Below, one piece after another: positions 9,604-17,365 of a stretch of DNA of 38,597 nucleotides. A model generated the notes under the pieces. That model was not told the origin of the DNA. It saw nothing but the letters and a program-made list of their open reading frames with translations, and searched no databases. This DNA comes from an uncultured Aureispira sp. (GTDB taxonomy: Bacteria > Bacteroidota > Bacteroidia > Chitinophagales > Saprospiraceae), in contig CAJQQM010000029.1 of assembly GCA_905480485.1 (NCBI GenBank), positions 1 to 38,597 of the forward strand, in the 5' to 3' direction. Numbering within the stretch: position 1 is the stretch's first letter; each line of letters opens with the position of its first letter. The translations under genes and the position numbers were made by a program.

Positions 9604-11373
9604 ATGCGCTTAGTTACATTTATTGGATTATTCATTGTTTCATTCACACTTTTTGCTCAACAAGATAGCATCTATACCTCTTTAGCAGATAGCAGCTTAA
9701 ATCCTGATCAAATTATACAATTAGATTTAAGTGACAACAATCTGAGTGAATTGCCAGCTGTTTTGTTTCAATGCCTTAACCTTGAGCAATTAAACCTTAG
9801 TCAAAATCAGCTTAGTGAACTCCCTGAAGCATTAGGACGTTTCATAAAATTGCGCCATTTAAATCTAAGTCAAAACAATTTGGAGGGGCTGCCCAAATCG
9901 TTCAAAGAACTAAACAGTTTAAAAGAATTGAATCTGAGCGGCGGTATACGTGCCAATGCAATCAATGGCATTATTGCCACCTTAGCCAAAAACACCGCCT
10001 TAGAAAAGCTAAATTTAAGCCAAAACAAATTAGTTGCTATTCCCTCCGGAATTAAATCAATCAAGCAGCTCAAAGTACTTGATTTGAGTGATAATCTTTT
10101 GGTTTTATTGCCAAAATCATTGGCCAAAGCACCTGCATTACAATCTATAATTTTATCAAAAAACAAAAACTTAGATTATGGAAATGCCATTTTGCCTTTG
10201 TGCGAACTGAGTTCTTTGCGACACATAGATATCTCAGAAAATGCTTTAAAAGCGATACCAAAAGAAATAATGGATGCGCGCTACATACGCTCTCTCAATA
10301 TTTCGAACAATTTAATAAGTAGCTTGCCCGATAGAATGACTCAATTAATTAGGCTTCGAACACTTGATGCCTCTAATAATATTATCGAAGATATTTCGCC
10401 TGCTTTTTCGTTGCTTGAAGCCCTCGAAAACTGGAACATCAACAACAATAAATTAAAGGCACTGCCACAAAGCATTGGCGAAATGTACGAGCTTAGGTCC
10501 TTAAAAGTACACAATAATGCGCTACAAAAATTACCGGAAAGTCTCTTTGAACTTAAAGACTTAGTACACCTTGACTTGGGGAACAATCAGCTAGAAACAT
10601 TGGATAATTCAGTGGCTACCCTAAAAAAATTAACCCATCTAGACCTCGGGGGCAATCGTATCAAGAAAGTAGAAGATTTGTCGTTGTCTAACTTAAAAAA
10701 CTTGCAATATTTGAACCTTTCGGATGTACCTGAAATTGATTGGGATAATCTTTTGGAACAGATTTTTACTTTTAAAAAACTTCAAACGCTATTTATCGCT
10801 AACAACAACATAGCCAAGGTTTCGCCGAGTATTAAACAGTGTCAACAAATCGCCAACTTAGACATTTCTGGAAACAAACTCGCAGCGGACAAACAAGAAT
10901 TTTGGGAGCTAATGGCGGCATTACCGCTTTTAAAGTCTATTAACTTGGCTAATAACAACTTACAAAATGTATCTAATCAAATCAAAGCATGCTCAAAGCT
11001 TGAACGGATTAATTTAGATAATAATTCGATCGAAGTTGTTTCAGATGCCTTTGGAGAATTGAGCAATTTGCAGCAACTAAGCCTCAACCAAACAGCTATC
11101 AAAACGATTCCTACAAGTATGGTCAAGCTTAAGCGACTCAAAAAAATATCTTTAGAACAGTGTGCCTCTTTAGACATCAAAGAACTATTAAACTGCCTAA
11201 AAAACAATACCTTAGAGGAGTTGAATCTTTCGAATGCTAATATCGAATCCTTCCCTGAAGAAATACCAAATATCAAGGTTCGTCAGTTAATACTCAAAGG
11301 CAATGCCTTGAAAAAATCTGAGATAAAACGACTTATTAAATTATTACCCAATTCAACCATTTTGTTTGAATAA
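9604..11373 (+). CDS. Secreted leucine-rich-repeat protein
   Basis: A 589-residue protein with a signal peptide (residues 1-19, MRLVTFIGLFIVSFTLFAQ) followed almost entirely by leucine-rich repeats of about 22-24 residues from roughly residue 38 to the end. The repeat pattern is LxxLxLSxNxLxxLPxxL, with repeated blocks such as LNLSQNQLSELPEAL. Such solenoids usually bind other proteins. There is no T9SS sorting domain at the C-terminus (it ends LLPNSTILFE), so the protein is probably periplasmic or exported another way. Some repeats deviate (WDNLLEQIF, KQEFWELM), forming longer loops. The specific partner is unknown. It is transcribed divergently from tsaB and followed 59 bases later by the thioesterase fusion gene. 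Confidence 0.85.
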   Translation: MRLVTFIGLFIVSFTLFAQQDSIYTSLADSSLNPDQIIQLDLSDNNLSELPAVLFQCLNLEQLNLSQNQLSELPEALGRFIKLRHLNLSQNNLEGLPKSFKELNSLKELNLSGGIRANAINGIIATLAKNTALEKLNLSQNKLVAIPSGIKSIKQLKVLDLSDNLLVLLPKSLAKAPALQSIILSKNKNLDYGNAILPLCELSSLRHIDISENALKAIPKEIMDARYIRSLNISNNLISSLPDRMTQLIRLRTLDASNNIIEDISPAFSLLEALENWNINNNKLKALPQSIGEMYELRSLKVHNNALQKLPESLFELKDLVHLDLGNNQLETLDNSVATLKKLTHLDLGGNRIKKVEDLSLSNLKNLQYLNLSDVPEIDWDNLLEQIFTFKKLQTLFIANNNIAKVSPSIKQCQQIANLDISGNKLAADKQEFWELMAALPLLKSINLANNNLQNVSNQIKACSKLERINLDNNSIEVVSDAFGELSNLQQLSLNQTAIKTIPTSMVKLKRLKKISLEQCASLDIKELLNCLKNNTLEELNLSNANIESFPEEIPNIKVRQLILKGNALKKSEIKRLIKLLPNSTILFE

Positions 11374-11432
11374 AAAAACATAAAAACTACAGCGTTTTAT
11401 TAATAACTATGTAGCTAAATACTTCCTTTTTT

Positions 11433-12035
11433 ATGCTAAAATCTTGCCCAATTTGCAGCAACAATTTTGAATGCAATCGTACAGATATAAGCAATTGTGC
11501 ATGCAATTCAGTACCCGTAAAAAATAAGGAATTCGTTCAACCATCAGATACTATCAAAGATTGTCTGTGCAATCGATGTCTCCAAACGATATCGGCGCAG
11601 AATACATCTTTAGTTTCCCATCAAAAACAAACCAAAAAAATGACTTTAGAAGAAAGAATCGAAAGAGCCACCACCAAAACATTCAAAGCTGTACTACCGA
11701 ACACCACCAATCATTACAATACACTATTTGGAGGCACGGCCCTACAGATGATGGATGAGGTTGCTTTTATTTGTGCTACGCGATTTTCAAGGAAAAGAAT
11801 GGTAACTATTAGTTCGGAGAAAGTTCATTTCAAACAAGCTATTCCTGCTGGCACACTTATAGAATTAATAGCAAAAATAGACCGAGTAGGAACCACTAGC
11901 CTTGAAATAAAAGTAGATATTTTCCTAGAAGAAATGTACGCCAACAACCGTCAGAAAGCCATTAGTGGCAAATTTACGTTTGTGGCTATTGATATTAACC
12001 GAAACCCTATGAGGGTATTGGATACCGAAGAATAA
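11433..12035 (+). CDS. Cysteine-rich CWC domain fused to hotdog acyl-CoA thioesterase
   Basis: Two parts are read in one frame of 200 residues. Residues 1-55 have the cysteine spacing of the Cys-rich CWC family (CPICSNNFECN, then CAC, then DCLCNRCL), probably a metal-binding module that usually occurs as a small separate protein. Residues 71-200 form a hotdog-fold acyl-CoA thioesterase of the YciA/BACH type (NHYNTLFGGTALQMMDE, then VTISSEKVHFKQAIPAGT). An ATG at 11641 could start the thioesterase alone, so two products are possible. The link between them (SLVSHQKQTKK) looks like an ordinary linker. The gene ends 11 bases from the convergent exonuclease III gene. The thioesterase call is firm; the fusion is seen directly, its purpose unknown. 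Confidence 0.85.
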   Translation: MLKSCPICSNNFECNRTDISNCACNSVPVKNKEFVQPSDTIKDCLCNRCLQTISAQNTSLVSHQKQTKKMTLEERIERATTKTFKAVLPNTTNHYNTLFGGTALQMMDEVAFICATRFSRKRMVTISSEKVHFKQAIPAGTLIELIAKIDRVGTTSLEIKVDIFLEEMYANNRQKAISGKFTFVAIDINRNPMRVLDTEE

Positions 12036-12046
12036 TGTGAGAGTAC

Positions 12047-12829
12047 CTAACGCTTGATCTCTAGATAACAGGGACAGTGATCGGAATGAACAGCATCGTT
12101 GAGTATCTCCGTATCGATAATACGACTTTCGAGCGGGTTTGAAACGGCTTGGTAGTCAATTCTCCAACCTTTGTTGCGGGCCCTTGCCGCTGCTCTATAA
12201 CTCCACCAACTGTACTTTTCTTCGCTAGGATGTTGGTGGCGATAGCTGTCCACAAAACCTGCTTTTTCAAACCATTTAGTCATCCAAGCTCTTTCCTCTG
12301 GCAAAAAACCGGAAGTTTTCTTATTACTTTTAGGATTGTGGATATCCATTTCGGTATGTGCAATATTGTAGTCTCCTTGAATTATTAAATTGGGACGTTC
12401 TTGCTTTAATGCTTCAATCCAGGTGTAAAAACTATCCAAAAAATCGTATTTCACTTCTTGTCGTACATCACCAGAAGTGCCCGACGGAAAATAACAATTT
12501 AGGACAGTGAGATCGCCAAAATCAGCACGAATAACCCGACCTTCCTGATCGAATCGATCAATCCCCATGCCTAGTACCACTTTGTCGGGAGCAACCCTTG
12601 AAAAAATTGCCACACCACTATAGCCTTTCTTTTCGGCCGAATGCCAATGCAGGTGTTCGTATCCTAATGCTTTAAGCGCATCTAAGTTAACTTGGCTTTC
12701 CTGTGCTTTTGTTTCCTGCACACCAATTACATCAAAATCATTTTGTTCTATCCAGCCAACCCAATCTTTTTTAATAGCGGCACGAATTCCATTTACATTG
12801 TACGATATTATTTTTAAAGATTGACGCAT
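12047..12829 (-). CDS. xth: Exodeoxyribonuclease III (AP endonuclease)
   Basis: An exonuclease III/APE1-family enzyme of 260 residues that cleaves abasic sites and trims 3' ends during base-excision repair. Motifs: ISYNVNGIRAA (metal-site Asn), GVQETKAQ (catalytic Glu around residue 38), HSAEKKGYSGVAIFS, the QGDYNIAH motif (Asp/Asn pair around 150), WWSYRAAARARNKGWRIDY, and SDHCPCYLEI with the terminal catalytic Asp-His. All key residues are present. It is the last gene of a same-strand run after the SpoIIE phosphatase and DUF4834 genes, with an 81-base gap before its start. Confidence 0.96.
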   Translation of the reverse strand: MRQSLKIISYNVNGIRAAIKKDWVGWIEQNDFDVIGVQETKAQESQVNLDALKALGYEHLHWHSAEKKGYSGVAIFSRVAPDKVVLGMGIDRFDQEGRVIRADFGDLTVLNCYFPSGTSGDVRQEVKYDFLDSFYTWIEALKQERPNLIIQGDYNIAHTEMDIHNPKSNKKTSGFLPEERAWMTKWFEKAGFVDSYRHQHPSEEKYSWWSYRAAARARNKGWRIDYQAVSNPLESRIIDTEILNDAVHSDHCPCYLEIKR

Positions 12830-12910
12830 GATGTTTGAATTGTATAAAATTTAAAAAGAGGCTCAATATATAAATTATTACTAGAATAGATTGCCACAAC
12901 AATAAAAGAT

Positions 12911-13150
12911 TTATAGTTCCTCGTAGTCGATGTATTCTCCGCCTTGAAAACCCTGTGGTTTTTGGGTCGGATTAGTATAAGATTTTCGTTTTGCAAACTT
13001 AAAATTACGGTATTTGTTCTCCGTTTGGTCAAAAAATGCCTCTACCTTCGTTTTGTGGTTAATAGTACTTTGGGCATCTAATGATAATGCAGGTTTAACG
13101 AGCATCTGATAGAAGACATAACTAAAAAAAATCAAAAAAAGCGCAATCAT
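12911..13150 (-). CDS. Small membrane protein, DUF4834 family
   Basis: A 79-residue protein with one N-terminal membrane helix (IALFLIFFSYVFYQMLV), a polar middle, and the C-terminal sequence GGEYIDYEEL. That layout, especially the acidic DYEE end, matches DUF4834, a small Bacteroidota-restricted family of unknown function. The start is the ATG at 13150. It lies between the SpoIIE phosphatase gene and the exonuclease III gene on the same strand. Confidence 0.7.
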   Translation of the reverse strand: MIALFLIFFSYVFYQMLVKPALSLDAQSTINHKTKVEAFFDQTENKYRNFKFAKRKSYTNPTQKPQGFQGGEYIDYEEL

Positions 13151-13209
13151 AGTGATGGTTTTAAGTGAATAATATAATGACTATATACCAAATAGTAAAC
13201 CAAACAAAT

Positions 13210-13232
13210 GAATATGCCAAAAAGACATATTC
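13210..13232. repeat. Short inverted repeat between phosphatase and DUF4834 genes
   Basis: GAATATG (13210-13216) and CATATTC (13226-13232) flank a 9-base spacer. On the minus strand it could be a weak terminator or attenuator after the phosphatase gene, but the following T-run is poor. Confidence 0.3.
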
Positions 13233-13279
13233 GTATCTAGATTCGATGCCAAAAAAGGAAAAAAATGTTAAGATAATGT

Positions 13280-14566
13280 TTAGGAGGCAGAGGTTTCGTT
13301 TTGCTTAGGATCGAAAAACAACTTACCAGTCAATACAGAAATATCATCAGGAAAACTGCGTTCCCCTCTAAATGCATTAACATCTTCCATCAATTTATTA
13401 TTAAAATCTTGAGCAGAGAGTGCGTGATTTGCTAGTATAAAAGATTCCACTTTTTCATCGTCAAAATATTCATCCTCTGCATTCTGAAGGTCTGTTAAAC
13501 CGTCGGTATACAGAAGAAATAAAGCATCATCTTCCAGAAAAATTTCTCCAAATTCTATTTCTGGTAACTGAGGAAAAATCCCAAGGATTGTGCAGCCCTT
13601 ATCCAAGCGTTGTATCTTTCCTTTGGTATACATAAAAGGCGGATTGTGTCCTGCACAAAGATATCGAAGGCGTCTTTTGCGTTTGTGATAACGGGCAAGA
13701 AAAAAGGTGATAAATTTGTCGCCTTTTGTTGTGCGTAGCACTAAAGTGTTTAGACGATTCGCAAACTTTTTGACACTAAGGTATTTACGGTGCACCAAGG
13801 TTTGCAAATTAGCTTGAAAATTAGACATTAACAAGGCTGCTGCCATACCTTTTCCTGAAATATCAGCAATACAAAAAGCTACTTCCCCTGCCCCTACTTC
13901 AAAAAAATCATAATAATCACCCCCTACCCCTTCGTGTGGCTGATAAATGCCCGAAAATTCGTAGTTATCGTCGTTAGGTAATTGACTTGGAATAAGCATA
14001 TTTTGAACCTGTGCCGCTAGTTCGATTTCTCTTTTTAATCGTTCCTGACTGAGCTGTCGCTTAAACAGTCGTTTGTTTTCGATGGCAACGGCAATAATAT
14101 TAGTTATGGCAGAAATCAGGCTTACAGGATCGTAGGCATGTGCATCCGTGTCATCTAGTGCATCCGACCCGATAAAGGTATAGGCAATTGCATAATCTTT
14201 GTGATATACTGGAATAACAACCGAAAAATGTTTTAACAAAGGATGTTTAGGTTCATCTACAGGCTGCCTACGCTGATAGGATGGAAAATAAGATTCTATG
14301 TTGATCGAGACTTCATCATCATCAATACCGGAAGAAGTAACACATTCCCATGCATCTTCGTTACGCGTGTACAAGGCAAATTTATCCACACGCATTTCCC
14401 AAGTTAGCATACCTTTGTAGAGATTAAACAAATCTGCTATTGGTATATTGTTGTTGATGGCCTGCGTAATTTCGAGCAAACGGTTAAACTGCAGCTTTTG
14501 AAGGGAAAGCTTCGTTTCCAGAATCTCTTCTCTGGAATTGGAATCTATGTTCTGAGAAGTATCCAC
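13280..14566 (-). CDS. SpoIIE-type PP2C serine phosphatase with N-terminal sensor domain
   Basis: A 428-residue regulator of the RsbU type. The N-terminal part (about 1-180) is GAF-like, with the block VAIENKRLFKRQLSQERLK forming a helical linker at about 175-195. The phosphatase domain follows: GVGGDYYDFFEV (about 207-218), CIADISGKGMAAALLMS (metal Asp around 234), LLYTDGLTD (about 353) and FPDDISVLTG (about 405). These aspartates are the metal ligands of PP2C phosphatases. The family usually dephosphorylates anti-anti-sigma factors; no such partner is seen in the window. No membrane helix is visible, so it is probably cytosolic. The start is GTG at 14566; no ATG lies between it and the upstream stop. 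Confidence 0.9.
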   Translation of the reverse strand: MDTSQNIDSNSREEILETKLSLQKLQFNRLLEITQAINNNIPIADLFNLYKGMLTWEMRVDKFALYTRNEDAWECVTSSGIDDDEVSINIESYFPSYQRRQPVDEPKHPLLKHFSVVIPVYHKDYAIAYTFIGSDALDDTDAHAYDPVSLISAITNIIAVAIENKRLFKRQLSQERLKREIELAAQVQNMLIPSQLPNDDNYEFSGIYQPHEGVGGDYYDFFEVGAGEVAFCIADISGKGMAAALLMSNFQANLQTLVHRKYLSVKKFANRLNTLVLRTTKGDKFITFFLARYHKRKRRLRYLCAGHNPPFMYTKGKIQRLDKGCTILGIFPQLPEIEFGEIFLEDDALFLLYTDGLTDLQNAEDEYFDDEKVESFILANHALSAQDFNNKLMEDVNAFRGERSFPDDISVLTGKLFFDPKQNETSAS

Positions 14567-14941
14567 AGATAATGGTTTATTGTATTGGGTTTTATTTAAA
14601 AAAAATCATCTTTGTCTCGTAGCTGTAGGGAGTAAAGACAAAAATTTAGCTTGGGGATTTGTTGCGTCTTTGTGTTATTATAAAGGTAATAAAAAAAGTC
14701 GGTTTCTTTAAAGGAATGTAGTATTCAGTTTCTGACCGCTTGTTTTATATTTCTACTTCTTAGATTCTTTTGGCAACAAATTATCCGTCTAAGCCTTTTG
14801 GGACGGTTTAATTGAATTTTTAGTTGTATATTTGTATTGAATCCAATCTATTATATTTTAGGAGAAGATTCCATTGTTGTTTAGTTTGTTTATTTTTTAT
14901 TCAAACACTTTTCAGTTACCTTCCAAAAGCAATTTCATTTT
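14567..14941. other. Divergent intergenic region, SpoIIE phosphatase / DUF2480
   Basis: A 375-base AT-rich spacer holding the divergent promoters. The only clear element is the plus-strand TATATTTG at 14827-14834. No coding frame or RNA gene is evident. Confidence 0.6.
14827..14834 (+). promoter_or_regulatory. Candidate -7 element for the DUF2480-mltD operon
   Basis: TATATTTG is an exact TAnnTTTG match, with TTTG at 14797-14800 upstream (26-base spacing, rather long). It would give a leader of about 100 bases. Confidence 0.45.
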
Positions 14942-15451
14942 ATGAATGATCCAAAACCACTGGTCAATAGAGTCGCTAAAAGTGGCATCATAACGCTTAA
15001 TCTAGAAGATTACTTTCCTACCGAAACCCTTTTCGTTTTCGACCTTGCCGATTATTTATTTAGAGGATTGATTTTGCGCGAAAAAGATTTTAGAGAAGCA
15101 CTATCTACCCACGATTGGTTGCAATACCAAGACCAAAATCTAGCGATTTGCTGTACCGCTGAAGCAATTATCCCGATTTGGGCCTTTCAATTAGTTAGTA
15201 TCAAAGCAGCGCCGTTTGCCAAACATATTTACATGGGTTCCGAAAAAGCATTTTTGGAGGCCTATTACTACCAAACCTTACAAGCAATAGACTGGTCAAT
15301 TTACCATGATAAGCGCGTCGTTATCAAAGGTTGTGGCGAAAAGCCTGTGCCTGTTTCTGCCTATACTGAATTGGCAAGATTGCTGAGCCCTGTTGCCAAA
15401 AAAATCATGTATGGCGAACCTTGTTCAATGGTTCCTTTATACAAAAAATAA
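14942..15451 (+). CDS. DUF2480 family protein
   Basis: A 169-residue cytosolic protein whose sequence fits DUF2480, a Bacteroidota family of unknown function. Conserved-looking blocks: LVNRVAKSGIITLNLEDYFP near the N-terminus, RGLILREKDFREAL, WLQYQDQNLAICC, EAIIPIWAFQLV, VVIKGCGEKPVPVSAYTEL, and the C-terminal YGEPCSMVPLYKK. The conserved cysteines (CC, GCGE, EPCS) suggest metal or cofactor binding, which is only an inference. It is the first gene of a plus-strand operon; the lytic transglycosylase starts 31 bases later. Confidence 0.85.
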   Translation: MNDPKPLVNRVAKSGIITLNLEDYFPTETLFVFDLADYLFRGLILREKDFREALSTHDWLQYQDQNLAICCTAEAIIPIWAFQLVSIKAAPFAKHIYMGSEKAFLEAYYYQTLQAIDWSIYHDKRVVIKGCGEKPVPVSAYTELARLLSPVAKKIMYGEPCSMVPLYKK

Positions 15452-15482
15452 GCCCCTAAAATCGTCAAAATACCTACTATTT

Positions 15483-16427
15483 ATGCAAGCGACCCTTAAA
15501 TTGTTTTACGGCTTACTTGGAGCCTTTTTTGTTATAGTTTTGATTGTGTTAAGTGCTTATTCTGGGCCCAATCAATCGACTAAAGATACAACTGTTCAGC
15601 AATCTTTACAGCAAGATAGCCTAAAGAAACCCGTTCAGAAAGTTCAGGCACCACCATTCCCTCAAAATGTCCATTTTGCCGGCGAATACCTACCTGTTGA
15701 TAATTTTGATGCTTGCGAACGCTTAGACCGTGAAATCCTTGCCAACACATTTAGGCACTCAGCAACCTTTCTTTACCTCAAACGAGCCAAGCGATATTTC
15801 CCCATCATCGAAAAAATACTTAAAAAAGAAGGCGTTCCTGACGATATCAAATATCTATCGGTTGCCGAATCAGGACTCTCTAATGCAGTTTCACCAGCAG
15901 GCGCTAGAGGGTTTTGGCAATTTATGTCGAGCAGTGCACGCGAAAGAGGCTTAGAGGTCAGTTCAGAGGTTGACCAACGGTATCACCTCGAAAAAGCAAC
16001 CGTTGCAGCTTGCAAATACCTAAAAGAAGCGCATAAAAGTTTAGGTTCTTGGTCGTTGGCAGCAGCAGCCTATAATATGGGTAAGGCAGGCTTGCAAAAA
16101 AGAATTCGGGAACAAGGCGCTAAAAGCTACTTTGACCTTAACCTTAATGCCGAGACTTCTCGTTATTTACTACGCATTATGGCTTTAAAAGAAATCATGC
16201 AAGCCCCTCAAAAATATGGCTATTATCTTGAAGATCAAGATTATTATCCTGCCCAACCTGCCTACAAAATTGTTGAAGAAAGCGGAAGTATTTCTGATTT
16301 ATCAGCCTACGCCCAAAAGCATAAAATTAGTTACAGGATGCTTAAGGTATACAATCCTTGGCTCAGAAAAACCAGCCTTACGAACAAATACAAAAAAACC
16401 TACCGTATCAAAATACCCACGATATAA
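15483..16427 (+). CDS. MltD-like membrane-bound lytic murein transglycosylase
   Basis: A 314-residue SLT-fold enzyme that cleaves peptidoglycan glycan strands to give 1,6-anhydro ends. An N-terminal membrane/signal segment (about residues 5-24, LFYGLLGAFFVIVLIVL) exports it. The SLT domain runs from about 90 to 235: YLSVAESGLSNAVSPAGARG holds the catalytic Glu (around 129), followed by GFWQFM, then AAAAYNMGKAGL. The C-terminal stretch (about 265-312, ending TYRIKIPT) resembles a single LysM. The frame is open back to 15393 inside the DUF2480 gene, but the ATG at 15483 places the membrane segment at the N-terminus and avoids the overlap, so I chose it. The next gene begins 3 bases after the stop. 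Confidence 0.9.
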   Translation: MQATLKLFYGLLGAFFVIVLIVLSAYSGPNQSTKDTTVQQSLQQDSLKKPVQKVQAPPFPQNVHFAGEYLPVDNFDACERLDREILANTFRHSATFLYLKRAKRYFPIIEKILKKEGVPDDIKYLSVAESGLSNAVSPAGARGFWQFMSSSARERGLEVSSEVDQRYHLEKATVAACKYLKEAHKSLGSWSLAAAAYNMGKAGLQKRIREQGAKSYFDLNLNAETSRYLLRIMALKEIMQAPQKYGYYLEDQDYYPAQPAYKIVEESGSISDLSAYAQKHKISYRMLKVYNPWLRKTSLTNKYKKTYRIKIPTI

Positions 16428-16430
16428 GGC

Positions 16431-17360
16431 ATGATGGACATTGAACGTATACAACAAATCGTGCATGAACATATCGAACAATCACTGATGGACCTCGATA
16501 AGGAGAGTCTCAAATTTGACTTCAAATATGAATGGTATCCGCTTAATAGCTTGAAAGGTATCAATGAATACCTGAAAGATGTAACCGCTATGGCCAATAC
16601 CTATGGATTGGATGGCTTTATTGTAATAGGCTTTGATGAACGTAGAAAACAATTCAAACCGGCTAAATTTGATAATTCAGGCCTTAAAGACACCAACGAA
16701 CTTAACAAAATAATCATCAAACGTGTTAGTCATCTATTTGAAATCAATAGTTATGATTTAATTATAAATGGCTCCGCTTTGAGTGTTTTGCATATTCCAC
16801 CTGCCTGGGAAAAACCGTTTTTTATCCGCAACTATCAAACTTTTGACAAGCAAAATATAATAAAAAAAGAGTACCATCAGAAGGTTTTCGTCCGAAAGAA
16901 TACCGGTACCTTTGCAGCAAGCAAATACGATATCGACCTAATGTATTATGACCGAAAAAACATTGAACCTGATTATCGTGTTTTTATGAATGTTTTTAAC
17001 GTTGCATTTGAACCTTTTGAGGGTGTCGTATCGATTAAATTCACCCTTGAAAATGCAGGGAAACGTCCAATAGCAATTGTCGATTACCAGTTGGTCTTAG
17101 AGTTATCCGCCAAAGAAGAATGCAGTTGTCCTGCATCAAAAATTTGGGGACAGCAAGGAAGCTATACGCCCAAGCATTCGAGTGAAATAGTCCAGGCTTC
17201 GCACATCAAAAATTTCAATATTGAGTTTCAACTCCCTAAAGCGAATCGAGAAAGAATCAAGCAGACAATGTATGATTCTACCATCAAAAAAAGCCTATTA
17301 CTACAACTCAGTAACCACAAGACTATCCTGCTTGCGTTCCACCCAAGTTCTACATCTTAA
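16431..17360 (+). CDS. AlbA_2 (Schlafen-like) domain protein
   Basis: A 309-residue protein. Residues 18-150 resemble the Schlafen AlbA_2 domain: an LKFDFK strand where the family usually has an EFK motif, LKDVTAMANTYG, DGFIVIGFDERRK, and ending in QKVFVRKNTGTFAAS. AlbA_2 domains bind nucleic acid or nucleotides and occur in regulators and some defence proteins. The rest (about 160-309) is a beta-rich domain I do not recognise, with a CSCP motif. Two ATGs overlap at the start (16431 and 16434). It follows the transglycosylase gene by 3 bases, so it belongs to that operon, and ends 5 bases from the convergent hydrolase gene. Function is unknown. Confidence 0.7.
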   Translation: MMDIERIQQIVHEHIEQSLMDLDKESLKFDFKYEWYPLNSLKGINEYLKDVTAMANTYGLDGFIVIGFDERRKQFKPAKFDNSGLKDTNELNKIIIKRVSHLFEINSYDLIINGSALSVLHIPPAWEKPFFIRNYQTFDKQNIIKKEYHQKVFVRKNTGTFAASKYDIDLMYYDRKNIEPDYRVFMNVFNVAFEPFEGVVSIKFTLENAGKRPIAIVDYQLVLELSAKEECSCPASKIWGQQGSYTPKHSSEIVQASHIKNFNIEFQLPKANRERIKQTMYDSTIKKSLLLQLSNHKTILLAFHPSSTS

Positions 17361-17365
17361 GGGCC

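Noticed and set aside
15393-15482. Upstream start for the lytic transglycosylase inside the DUF2480 gene
   Set aside because: It would add 30 residues before the membrane segment and overlap the DUF2480 end by 59 bases; the ATG at 15483 fits better.
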